Made by a program: the position numbers and the translations under genes. DNA of 32,177 nt from Oscillospiraceae bacterium (GTDB lineage: Bacteria > Bacillota > Clostridia > Oscillospirales > Oscillospiraceae), in the NCBI GenBank assembly GCA_017435525.1, contig JAFSEW010000008.1, forward strand, positions 1 to 32,177, written 5' to 3'. Positions 7,332-14,504 of this stretch are shown here, piece after piece (position 1 is the stretch's first letter; each line of letters begins with the position of its first letter). The notes under the pieces were generated by a model. That model saw only the letters and a list, made by a program, of their open reading frames with translations. It ran no database searches and was not told where the DNA came from.

Positions 7332-7640
7332 TCAGGAAAGAAGTTCCAGAATTTGGGCTTTGGAGCGGGCGCCTACCACCTGCTGGGTAACAACGCCGTT
7401 TTTCATAACCACCAGGGTGGGAATGCTGTAAGTACGGAATTGCCGGGCAAGGGCTTCTTCCGTATCCACATTGACTTTGCCCACCTTAATGTGGGGATTC
7501 TCCGCAGCGATTTCCTCCAGAATGGGGGCAACCATCCGGCAGGGGCCGCACCAGGGTGCGTAGAAGTCCAGAAGGACGGGCTTTTCGGAATTCAGCACTT
7601 CCTCATGGAAGTTGGTTTCGTTGATGTGCATGGTTTGCAT
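7332..7640 (-). CDS. trxA: Thioredoxin
   Basis: 102 aa with the canonical active site FYAPWCGPCRM (Cys31 and Cys34) and cis-proline loop YSIPTLVVMKNG. It is a general disulfide reductase of the cytoplasm, presumably reduced by the TrxB encoded at 5238-6152. AAGGAGG lies 7 nt before the ATG at 7640. It follows the dehydrogenase gene by 16 bp, so both are read from the promoter at about 8435, which carries operator 2. Its pairing with a dehydrogenase and the duplicated operator link it to the other thioredoxin operon. Confidence 0.95.
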   Translation of the reverse strand: MQTMHINETNFHEEVLNSEKPVLLDFYAPWCGPCRMVAPILEEIAAENPHIKVGKVNVDTEEALARQFRTYSIPTLVVMKNGVVTQQVVGARSKAQILELLS

Positions 7641-7656
7641 AGTGAAACCTCCTTAA

Positions 7657-8403
7657 TCAGCTTCTGGCCATGCCGTCGACGCTGAGCACCACACCGGTGA
7701 TGTAGGATGCTTCGTCGCTGGCCAGGAATACGAATGCATTGGCAATGTCTTCCGGCTGACCCAGCCGCCGCAGGGGAATCCTGGCGATCATGGGTTCGAT
7801 CACCTCTTTGGGAACGGCTTTCATCATATCCGTTTCGGTAATACCGGGAGCTACCGCGTTGACCCGGATACCCTTGGGACCCAGCTCCCGGGCCAAAGAG
7901 ACGGTCAGGCCGTTAACGGCGAACTTGGATGCAGGGTAAGCAAATCCACTGGGCTGGCCGGAGATGCTCACCATAGAAGAGGTGGAGAGGATCACACCGC
8001 TGCCACGGGCTGTCATGCAGTCCGCAGCCACCCGGGTGGCATTGAATACGCCCTTGACATTGAGATCCATCACCTTGTCGAAAGTCTCTTCCGTGTATTC
8101 CATGAAGGGAGTGCTTTCGGAAATCCCGGCGTTGTTGACCAGAATGTCCACGCAGCCATATTGGGCGGTGGCGATGACAAAAGCATCTCGCACGGATTTC
8201 AGGTCAGCCAGATTGGGGCTGATGCCGACGACTGTGGAATTGGGATATTTTTCTTTCAGCTGTGCCACAGCTTTGTCCGCGGAGGACTGGGTGGATGCGG
8301 TGAGGATCACCTTGGCCCCTTCCCGCAGGAATGCATCCGCAGTGGCGTAGCCGATGCCACGGCTGCCGCCGGTGATGATGGCAACTTTATCTTTCAATCT
8401 CAT
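7657..8403 (-). CDS. Short-chain dehydrogenase/reductase (BaiA/FabG-like)
   Basis: 248 aa classical SDR. The cofactor motif TGGSRGIG spans about 11-18, NNAG 90-93, and the catalytic set is Ser143, Tyr156 and Lys160 (YPASK). No acidic residue follows beta-2 (VILTASTQ), which leans toward NADP(H) over NAD. From memory, the middle (QLKEKYPNSTVVGISPNL) and the end (ITGVVLSVDGMARS) look closer to BaiA-type 3-alpha-hydroxysteroid dehydrogenases than to FabG, but substrate cannot be assigned from sequence and many glucose 1-dehydrogenase-like SDRs look alike. AAGGAGGG lies 6 nt before the ATG. It is the first gene of a two-gene operon with trxA, preceded by operator 2 at -41. Confidence 0.9.
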   Translation of the reverse strand: MRLKDKVAIITGGSRGIGYATADAFLREGAKVILTASTQSSADKAVAQLKEKYPNSTVVGISPNLADLKSVRDAFVIATAQYGCVDILVNNAGISESTPFMEYTEETFDKVMDLNVKGVFNATRVAADCMTARGSGVILSTSSMVSISGQPSGFAYPASKFAVNGLTVSLARELGPKGIRVNAVAPGITETDMMKAVPKEVIEPMIARIPLRRLGQPEDIANAFVFLASDEASYITGVVLSVDGMARS

Positions 8404-8434
8404 AAGAAACCCTCCTTACTTGTTTTGTGGCTTT

Positions 8435-8440
8435 ATCATA
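8435..8440 (-). promoter_or_regulatory. -10 box of the SDR-trxA operon
   Basis: Minus strand TATGAT. The predicted start is near 8428, placing the operator centre (8469) at -41, exactly the geometry seen before the CSYC thioredoxin gene (operator centre 29 bp from the -10 outer base in both cases). Confidence 0.55.
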
Positions 8441-8458
8441 GCGTATTATCTGCGCAGA

Positions 8459-8477
8459 TTCCGTGATTTTGTCACCA
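8459..8477. promoter_or_regulatory. CRP/FNR-type operator 2
   Basis: TTCCGTGATTTTGTCACCA, with GTGA-N5-TCAC at 8463-8475. A 17-nt core differs from operator 1 at a single base. It lies between the divergent SDR and M20 genes. Confidence 0.65.
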
Positions 8478-8507
8478 TAGCCGGGAGAAATTTTTCCTGC
8501 AGAAACA

Positions 8508-8536
8508 TTGCAAACATGCAGGAATGCATGTATAAT
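8508..8536 (+). promoter_or_regulatory. Promoter of the M20 amidohydrolase gene
   Basis: TTGCAA (8508-8513), a 17-bp spacer and TATAAT (8531-8536). The predicted transcript starts near 8543, which rules out an ATG at 8508 and supports translation from 8568. Operator 2 is centred near -74, a position compatible with class I activation but not diagnostic. Confidence 0.65.
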
Positions 8537-8567
8537 AAAGCCATCAAAACAATTGGGAGGGTTTTCC

Positions 8568-9992
8568 ATGGAACACAGCGCACGGATTCAGCAGCTGCTG
8601 GCTGCCAAGAAAAAACTGTTTACCGACCTGAACGATGAGGTCTGGGGCTATGCGGAGCCCCGGTTTGCAGAGTATAAGTCTGCCGCTGCCCACTGCCGCC
8701 TGATGGAAGAGCAGGGCTTCCGGGTGAAGCTGGGTCTGGCGGGGGAAGAGACTGCCTTCATCGCCGAATACGGCAGCGGAAAGCCCGTGATCGCCATTCT
8801 GGGCGAATACGATGCCCTGGCAGGCCTTTCCCAGGAGGCGGACTGCACCGAACCCAAGCCCGTGGAAGTGGGCGGACAGGGCCACGGCTGCGGCCATAAT
8901 ACCCTGGGCGCTGCCGGTGCTGCCGCCATCACCGTGCTGAAGGATTATATGGAAGAAAATAATCTGCCCGGCACCATCCGCTTCTATGGCTGCCCCGCCG
9001 AGGAAAATGCCGGCGGCAAGGCTTTCCTGGTTCGGGATGGCTTCTTTGACGATGTGGATATTGCCCTGGCTTACCATCCCTCCAACCAGAACCTGGCTGA
9101 CCAGGGCGGTTCTCTGGCCAATTTCCGGGTGTTCTATACCTTTAGGGGCACTTCTGCCCATGCTTCCGGCGCACCCCACATGGGCCGCAGCGCCCTGGAT
9201 GCCTGTGAACTGATGAATGTGGGCTGCAACTACATGCGCGAGCACATGATCTCGGAAGCCAGAGTTCATTACGCCTACACCAATGTGGGCGGTACTGCCC
9301 CCAATGTGGTGCAGGCGGATGCCCAGCTGCTGTACGCCATGCGCGCCCCCACGGTGACCCAGGTGAAGGAACTGTACGACCGGCTGGAGAAGATCGCCAA
9401 GGGCGCTGCCATGATGACGGAGACGGAAGTGACCATCCGCCAGGTGGCGGCCTATGCCAATACCATTGCCAACGATGTCATCAATGCGCGGTTTGAGGCC
9501 TATCTGGATGAATTCCTGCCCCTGGACTACACCGAAGAAGAGATGGACTATCTGCGCAAGTTCCAGGCTGTGATCCCCGAAAGCGAAAAAAGGGGCGTGG
9601 CGGCCCAGGCCAAGCAGCTGTTCGGCAGAAGTGAAAAGGCCAAGGAAGCTGCGGAAATGCCTATCTGGAATTTCCATGCCAAGGGTCTTGTGGGCGGCAA
9701 GGGTTCCAATGATGTGGGCGATGTCAGTTGGGTTTGCCCCACCTCCATTATCCGCACCGCCTGCTACGCCGCCGGTACCACCGGCCACCACTGGCTGCGC
9801 ACGGCACAGGGCAAGTCCTCCGTATGCCACAAGGGTATGCTGCTGGCAGCTGCGGTTATGGCCTGCACTGCGGTGGATTTCCTGAAAGACCCCCAGCTGG
9901 TGGCCCAGGCCAGAGAGAACTGGCTGGACCGTCTGGGCGGCGAGACCTATCCCAACCCCCTGCCTGCCGACTGTAAGCCGGAAATCTGGTAA
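8568..9992 (+). CDS. M20 family amidohydrolase (AbgB-like)
   Basis: 474 aa. Metal-site motifs of the M20 amidohydrolase/AbgB family are visible: GEYDALAGLSQ (about 79-89), GHGCGHN (about 105-111), GCPAEENAGGK (about 141-151) and GTSAHASGAPHMGRSAL (the dimerisation or lid segment), and a late SNDVGDVSWVCPT motif. AbgB is the subunit of p-aminobenzoyl-glutamate hydrolase; related proteins hydrolyse other N-acyl or dipeptide bonds, so the exact substrate is open. No AbgA partner is visible in the window. Start chosen at 8568 because GGGAGGG lies 6 nt before it and the promoter -10 lies inside any longer version. No clear terminator follows; a repeat element starts about 10 bp after the stop. Confidence 0.92.
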   Translation: MEHSARIQQLLAAKKKLFTDLNDEVWGYAEPRFAEYKSAAAHCRLMEEQGFRVKLGLAGEETAFIAEYGSGKPVIAILGEYDALAGLSQEADCTEPKPVEVGGQGHGCGHNTLGAAGAAAITVLKDYMEENNLPGTIRFYGCPAEENAGGKAFLVRDGFFDDVDIALAYHPSNQNLADQGGSLANFRVFYTFRGTSAHASGAPHMGRSALDACELMNVGCNYMREHMISEARVHYAYTNVGGTAPNVVQADAQLLYAMRAPTVTQVKELYDRLEKIAKGAAMMTETEVTIRQVAAYANTIANDVINARFEAYLDEFLPLDYTEEEMDYLRKFQAVIPESEKRGVAAQAKQLFGRSEKAKEAAEMPIWNFHAKGLVGGKGSNDVGDVSWVCPTSIIRTACYAAGTTGHHWLRTAQGKSSVCHKGMLLAAAVMACTAVDFLKDPQLVAQARENWLDRLGGETYPNPLPADCKPEIW

Positions 9993-10001
9993 AGAAGATA
10001 T

Positions 10002-10092
10002 CATTCTGAGCCTGCCTTGGCAGGTGTGAGAATCTGTTTCCTAAGGAGAATTACGGATTGCCACGGGGCTTTGCCCCTGGCAATGACAGATA
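10002..10092. repeat. Interspersed repeat with two hairpins
   Basis: CATTCTGAG...GAGAATCTG followed by GGATTGCCACGGGGC...CAATGACA resembles, from memory, intergenic repeats common in Clostridia genomes. It contains CCTGCC-TT-GGCAGG (10011-10024) and an ATTGCC...GGCAAT hairpin (10057-10084). It may act as a processing or termination structure between the M20 and hydrolase genes. Confidence 0.4.
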
Positions 10093-10128
10093 AAAACAGA
10101 TGGCTTTGCTGTTACGAAAGGGAATGCT

Positions 10129-10851
10129 ATGGATCACAGGCCTTATATCCGAAAAACAGAATATGCCGATACCGCCGTGCTGATGATCCACGGCATCATG
10201 GGAACGCCCCGGCATTTTGACGGCTTTCTGCCCCTGATTCCGGAAAATTGGGATGTCTATAACATCCTGCTGGATGGCCATGGAAAAACCGTGAGGGATT
10301 TTAACGCCACATCCATGGGAAAGTGGAAAGATCAGGTGCAGGCATATTTCCGGGAACTGAGCAGCCGCTATGAAAAGATTTTCGTGATTGCCCATTCCAT
10401 GGGTACGCTGCTTTCCATGGAAGCGGCGCAGCTGTACCCGCAGAAGCTCATGGGCATGATTTTCCTGGCACCGCCGCTGAAAGTATTTGTGCGGCCTGTG
10501 ATGGCGAAATACGCTTCCAAAGTGGTATTCGGCTGTATCGACACAGGAAAGACCAGAGAGGCGGCCGTTGCTCAGGCCAACAGCGTCGCCCCGGAAAAGC
10601 GGGTGTGGCGGTATTTAGGGCATATCCCCAGGCTCGTAGAGCTGCTGCAGCTGAGCAGCCGCTGCCGCAGCTTACCGGTGCAGGTGCCGTGCCTGGTGTT
10701 CCTCTCCGGCAAGGATGAACTGGTAGCAGTCAGCAGCGGGAAATACCTCCCCGGCTGCGAAACGATCCTCCTGCCCCAATCCGGCCATTTCTACTACACC
10801 CCGGAGGAATGGCAGATGATCGCAGAGAAAACACAGAAAATTTTGCAATAA
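10129..10851 (+). CDS. Alpha/beta hydrolase (carboxylesterase/monoacylglycerol lipase-like)
   Basis: 240 aa. The oxyanion motif HGIMGTPRHF (about 21-30) and nucleophile elbow IAHSMGT (Ser90) are followed by a candidate acid in SGKDEL and a His in QSGHFYYTPEEW, completing a Ser-Asp-His triad. Size and HGIMGTP resemble Est30-type carboxylesterases and bacterial monoacylglycerol lipases. There is no signal peptide, so it is cytoplasmic. GAAAGGGA lies 5 nt before the ATG. It stands alone between two repeat elements; its stop is 3 bp from the inverted-repeat element. Confidence 0.9.
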   Translation: MDHRPYIRKTEYADTAVLMIHGIMGTPRHFDGFLPLIPENWDVYNILLDGHGKTVRDFNATSMGKWKDQVQAYFRELSSRYEKIFVIAHSMGTLLSMEAAQLYPQKLMGMIFLAPPLKVFVRPVMAKYASKVVFGCIDTGKTREAAVAQANSVAPEKRVWRYLGHIPRLVELLQLSSRCRSLPVQVPCLVFLSGKDELVAVSSGKYLPGCETILLPQSGHFYYTPEEWQMIAEKTQKILQ

Positions 10852-10854
10852 ACA

Positions 10855-11132
10855 TGCAGGGCGCTTTCTTGCTCCCGCCGCAAACCGGGTGGGAAATGCA
10901 ATTGCACCTACGAACAGCATGCAGATCATGAAGGGGCTGTCTCAAAATGATTTTTTGTAGGGACACCGCTCCTGCGGTGTCCACGAAAACATCAATAACA
11001 TAAAAAACCGGCACAATTTGTGCCGGTTTTTCCAGTAGGGACACCCCGGAGGGGTGTCCCTACGAGATGAAATGTGAGGTTTATGCCTTAATGAGACAGC
11101 TCCTTTCGGCGGGAGCAAGAAAGCGCCCTGCA
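10855..11132. mobile_element. MITE-like element with 26-bp perfect terminal inverted repeats
   Basis: The 26-bp segment 10855-10880 is repeated exactly in reverse complement at 11107-11132. A second, imperfect inner pair follows (GGGCTGTCTCAA near 10933, ATGAGACAGCTCC near 11091). Inside lie hairpins made of GTAGGGACACC units (about 10958-10984 and 11034-11066) and a terminator-like hairpin. No ORF with protein-like character is present. The left arm has about 50 extra bases (10881-10930) between outer and inner repeats that the right arm lacks. Fits a non-autonomous transposon or nested repeat; target-site duplications are not obvious. Confidence 0.65.
11002..11031. terminator. Symmetric terminator-like hairpin inside the MITE-like element
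   Basis: A6 then CCGGCACAA (11008-11016), a single-base loop, TTGTGCCGG (11018-11026) and T5. It is terminator-like in both directions and could end both the alpha/beta hydrolase transcript and the convergent GNAT operon. Confidence 0.7.
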
Positions 11133-11158
11133 AGGTTACTTGAAAGCTTTATAATTAT

Positions 11159-11587
11159 TTATTGAAGTTCTTTGGTAAAGCGAATCTGATTCTTTTGATT
11201 ATTGTATCCCATCGTCCTATAAAAGATGTGCGCTTCGCTTCGCATAGCGCCTGAGTTCAGACGAATTTTCTTAATTCCGCAAGATTTTGCCCAATCCTCT
11301 GCCGTATTTAACAAAGCTTTTCCAACACCGTGTCTTCTGTATGCTGCGGCTACAGCTATTCCAAGGATATTTACCATAGACTCAGCATAAAGAAGATTGT
11401 AGATTTCGGCATGAACATAGCCAACAACGATTTTATCTAGTTCAGCCACAAAAACGACTTCTCGTTTGCTGTCCAAGCTGTCCAGCCGTGCGGCAACGAG
11501 TTCGATTGAACAAGCATACCCCAAATCCTCATAGCTAATTTTACTGATTGCTATACTGTCGTTGCTGTTTGCGTTTCGTATTCTCAT
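11159..11587 (-). CDS. GNAT family N-acetyltransferase
   Basis: 142 aa with a GNAT fold: VVGYVHAEIYNL (beta-4), the acetyl-CoA loop AAAYRRHGVGKALLNTAEDWA (consensus Q/RxxGxG/A; RRHGVG) and a C-terminal YRTMGY. RimI-like in shape, but the acceptor is unknown. A weak AGAGG precedes the ATG. It is the last gene of the leftward operon, 23 bp after the epimerase gene. Visibly AT-richer than the GH genes upstream. Confidence 0.88.
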   Translation of the reverse strand: MRIRNANSNDSIAISKISYEDLGYACSIELVAARLDSLDSKREVVFVAELDKIVVGYVHAEIYNLLYAESMVNILGIAVAAAYRRHGVGKALLNTAEDWAKSCGIKKIRLNSGAMRSEAHIFYRTMGYNNQKNQIRFTKELQ

Positions 11588-11610
11588 GGTAATACCTCTA
11601 CTGCGAAAAG

Positions 11611-12513
11611 TTATTTTGCAAAATTTTCGTCTATATAGGCAGCATATGGCTTCTTCTTAACATTATCGGTATGATGGATGTACCAGCTAAAAGCCTCTTC
11701 CAATCCTTCACTTAACGGCTTTACATCTTCCATAAGTTCATATTGCGCTGATACATCGAGATAGTATTCATAATTGTAGAAGCTGAAATAGCTCCGCTGA
11801 TCGATGTCTTCGTAAACATTCTTGAAGGTAACTTCTTTTCCAGCAGCACGATAACAGAGTTCCACCCAGTGACGAACAGACACCGCTTCTCTATTTCCTA
11901 CATTGAAAATGCGGTTTTCCGGTTTGGAACGCAAAATCACATCAATGAACCGACAGAGATCATGCACATGGAAGAATTGCAGCTTCATACTGCCGTCTTT
12001 GGGCAAATAAAACACCCGGTCAGCCAGGGCGCAGTCAAAAACAAAAGCTTCCCGATAGACATTGTTCATAGGGCCGTAAAGGTAAGGAGGCCGGAGAATA
12101 TATGCATTGGGGTTTCTGCTAAGAAGCGCCTGTTCTGCTTCTATTTTATCCATTCCGTATTTTCCCCAATGCTTATTGACTGCAGGAGGGGTACTTTCTT
12201 TAAAGGGCTGCGGTGCATACTCAGGGTACACGGCACTGGAGCTGATGAGGAAATAATCCTGATAACTGCCTAAGGCATCCAGCAAAGCTTCCACATCGTT
12301 GGCGGAATAAGCAGTATCGATTACAATATCGAAATGGTATCCCCGCAGAACATCGCCGAGGTTATGACGGTCAGCTTCAATCAGGGTAACGCTGTCGGGT
12401 TGCGGCTTGGTGTTGCGGTTAAGCACATACACATCAAACCCTTTTTGCACATAATACTCTGCGATATAGCGGCTGACAAATACAGTACCGCCTGTAACAA
12501 GTACATTTGGCAT
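11611..12513 (-). CDS. NAD-dependent epimerase/dehydratase family protein
   Basis: 300 aa. N-terminal Rossmann motif NVLVTGGTVFVSRYIAEYY (TGGxxFxx with Ser for the last Gly), a conserved Asp in ADRHNL, the ISSSAVYPEY strand and YGMDK with the catalytic Tyr and Lys, then LRPPYLYGP, as in extended SDR sugar-nucleotide epimerases. The substrate is unknown. AAGGAG is 8 nt before the ATG and overlaps the stop of the preceding HAD gene, indicating one operon. Lower GC than the upstream GH13 gene. Confidence 0.88.
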   Translation of the reverse strand: MPNVLVTGGTVFVSRYIAEYYVQKGFDVYVLNRNTKPQPDSVTLIEADRHNLGDVLRGYHFDIVIDTAYSANDVEALLDALGSYQDYFLISSSAVYPEYAPQPFKESTPPAVNKHWGKYGMDKIEAEQALLSRNPNAYILRPPYLYGPMNNVYREAFVFDCALADRVFYLPKDGSMKLQFFHVHDLCRFIDVILRSKPENRIFNVGNREAVSVRHWVELCYRAAGKEVTFKNVYEDIDQRSYFSFYNYEYYLDVSAQYELMEDVKPLSEGLEEAFSWYIHHTDNVKKKPYAAYIDENFAK

Positions 12514-12525
12514 TCTGATTTCTCC

Positions 12526-13299
12526 TTATAAATTTTTCAGAATTTGTTGTTCTATAAATTTCGCAACACCGTCGCAATCATTGCTTTCTGCTACATAATC
12601 CGCAGCAGCTTTTACTTCGCCAATTCCGTTGGAAACAGCAATGCCCAATCCACACTGCTTGATCGGCTCCACATCGTCTTGGTCGTCTCCGAAATATGCT
12701 GCTTCTTTAGGAGAACAGCCGCAGATATCCAGCATGGCCTGGATGCCGTTCCATTTTGTGGCGGCTGTGCTCATAATCTGCAATAAATATCCATGGGCGA
12801 TGGTGTAATACAGATCGTCTGTCAGCTGTTCCTGGACAAAGGGGAGTATTTCCGCGTTATCGAGATGAACCAGAATTTTCAGCGCGCCTTCTTTCCGGGC
12901 AACACCAACCAAATCATCAGAAATAATGGTTTCGTAATCTTCTATGGGAAGATTGGAGTATGCCCGATCTCCCGTTTCGAGGGTAATGCGCAGACCGGGA
13001 TGGCGCGTCAACAAATTGAGCAAACCCACGGCACTTCTTTCATCAATACCGAAATTTGTTTGCTGATTGCTATAAAGGATTCTTGCGCCGTTGGAAACAA
13101 CCATGGCATCAAAATCAATTCTGTCACAATACTGCACTGTGGCACGCAGCGGTCTGGCGGTGGCCACCATGATTTTGATTCCGCGTTTCTTACATTCGTC
13201 AAGGACTTTGACGGTATACGCAGACAGCGTTTTATCCGTATGGAGCAGCGTCCGGTCTAAATCCACAATGATGGTTTTTGCATTTGCGGGATTTATCAT
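12526..13299 (-). CDS. HAD-superfamily Cof-type hydrolase
   Basis: 257 aa. Motif I IIVDLDRTLLHTD (Asp13 and Asp15), motif II MVATAR, and the late motif YFGDDQDDVEPI (GDDxxD) mark a Cof/YbjI-type HAD phosphatase, probably acting on sugar phosphates. The start is the ATG at 13299, which overlaps the stop of the upstream HAD gene as ATGA; a longer reading to 13473 gives only a basic, low-complexity sequence that is the other frame of that gene. GGAG is 10 nt upstream. An AT-rich gene. Confidence 0.88.
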   Translation of the reverse strand: MINPANAKTIIVDLDRTLLHTDKTLSAYTVKVLDECKKRGIKIMVATARPLRATVQYCDRIDFDAMVVSNGARILYSNQQTNFGIDERSAVGLLNLLTRHPGLRITLETGDRAYSNLPIEDYETIISDDLVGVARKEGALKILVHLDNAEILPFVQEQLTDDLYYTIAHGYLLQIMSTAATKWNGIQAMLDICGCSPKEAAYFGDDQDDVEPIKQCGLGIAVSNGIGEVKAAADYVAESNDCDGVAKFIEQQILKNL

Positions 13300-13955
13300 T
13301 GCCGGGACACTCCTTCTAATATACCCACCAGCTGGTGCATGGAATCCAGAACATGATGGCTCATGGCGCGGATGGTTTCGTCGGGTTGGACACAGTCGGG
13401 GATCAGGATGCGGTGCATACCGGCGGCGGTGGCGGCTTTGATATCGGCAGGGGTGTCGCCTACCACCAGGCAATCTTCCGCTTCGATGCCCAGAAGCTGG
13501 GCTGCTTTCAGGAAAATGTCCGGATTGGGCTTGCCGTGCTCCACCATGTCGCCGCCCACTACAGCATCAAAATAGTGCAGCAGCCCCGCGTGCTCCAGGT
13601 GCTCCGCGGTTTTTTCATAGCCGGTGGAGGAAGCCACCGCCATGGGACAGCCCTTGGATTTCAGAGCTTCCAGGGCTTCTTTCACCCCGGGCAGCAGAAG
13701 GTTGGTGCTTTGGGCAATCAGCGCCTCGGAGATGGCGGTGCGGACAGGGTGCAGGGCTTCATAATCAAAGGTCGGCCCAAGGGCTTCCTGAAAAATCTTG
13801 ATAGCGTCTGCCTTGTGGATGGCCCGGGTGCGCAGCAGCACATCCTGGGGCACATCGAAGCCTGCCTGGGCACCGGCCTCCTTCCAGGCCTGCATATAAA
13901 TCCGCTCGGTGTTCAGCAAAGTGCCGTCCACATCAAAAATCACAGCTTTTACCAT
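13296..13955 (-). CDS. HAD-superfamily hydrolase, beta-phosphoglucomutase/phosphatase-like
   Basis: 219 aa from the ATG at 13955. VKAVIFDVDGTLLNTE (motif I), VASSTG (motif II), a Lys in GKPNPDIF (motif III) and VVGDTPADIKAA (motif IV) place it in the subfamily that includes beta-phosphoglucomutase, phosphoglycolate phosphatase and sugar-phosphate phosphatases. With the glucosidase in the same operon, a beta-PGM-like or hexose-phosphate role is plausible but unproven. GAGGG lies 8 nt before 13955; the earlier ATG at 13970 overlaps the flavin reductase stop and has no ribosome binding site. Confidence 0.88.
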   Translation of the reverse strand: MVKAVIFDVDGTLLNTERIYMQAWKEAGAQAGFDVPQDVLLRTRAIHKADAIKIFQEALGPTFDYEALHPVRTAISEALIAQSTNLLLPGVKEALEALKSKGCPMAVASSTGYEKTAEHLEHAGLLHYFDAVVGGDMVEHGKPNPDIFLKAAQLLGIEAEDCLVVGDTPADIKAATAAGMHRILIPDCVQPDETIRAMSHHVLDSMHQLVGILEGVSRQ

Positions 13956-13966
13956 GGCAAATTCCC

Positions 13967-14494
13967 TCATTCAATAATATAGGCGCTGACGATTTCACCG
14001 TAGAACGCGGTGTGGAAATCATCGTGGATATTTTGGCTGTCAGCAGGATAGATTTTCCGGAATTTCTCACTGAGGAATGCTTCCGGCACCTGCTGCTGGG
14101 TATACACCACCCGGCATTCCAGTGTCAGAGGAAGCTCCCGGATGCCGGGGACGGAGATCACCTCCGGGTCTTCCGTGTGCAGCCCCAGGGCGGCGAATTT
14201 ATCGGTATCCCGGCCGGATTTGGTGCCGCAGAAGGTGAGAATCTTGGGATCGATCTCTCCCAGGGGGATATTCACGGTGAATTCCGGGTTCTTATCCAGC
14301 ATCCCCTTAGTGTGGCGGCAGCCACGGACAAAGGCGATGAAAATGGGCTTGCCCCACTGGATACCCAGGGTACCCCAGCCGATGGTCATGGTGTTTACCT
14401 GAGTGTCAGCCTTGGCGGTGAGCAGAACGCCATCGGGCTTTAAGGCCTTGGCGATGGTGCCGGCATAATCGAAGGGAGAAACAAAACGCTTCAT
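13967..14494 (-). CDS. Flavin reductase family protein (flavoredoxin-like)
   Basis: 175 aa. The NTMTIGWGTLGIQWGKPIF stretch and the CRHTKGMLDKNPEFTVNIP stretch are characteristic of the FMN-binding split-barrel flavin reductase/flavoredoxin family. It likely binds FMN and mediates NAD(P)H-dependent flavin or ferredoxin-linked reduction in the cytoplasm. AAGGAGG overlaps the stop of the GH13 gene and lies 7 nt before the ATG, so the gene is the second of the operon. Confidence 0.9.
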   Translation of the reverse strand: MKRFVSPFDYAGTIAKALKPDGVLLTAKADTQVNTMTIGWGTLGIQWGKPIFIAFVRGCRHTKGMLDKNPEFTVNIPLGEIDPKILTFCGTKSGRDTDKFAALGLHTEDPEVISVPGIRELPLTLECRVVYTQQQVPEAFLSEKFRKIYPADSQNIHDDFHTAFYGEIVSAYIIE

Positions 14495-14504
14495 AACAGC
14501 CTCC

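Noticed and set aside
8544-10004. 486-aa minus-strand open frame
   Set aside because: Antisense to the M20 amidohydrolase, with typical GC-rich shadow composition.
13300-13473. Extended start of the Cof-type HAD gene
   Set aside because: The 58 additional residues are an Arg/His/Pro-rich alternative frame of the upstream HAD gene; the ATGA overlap start at 13299 has an SD and the DxD motif right after it.
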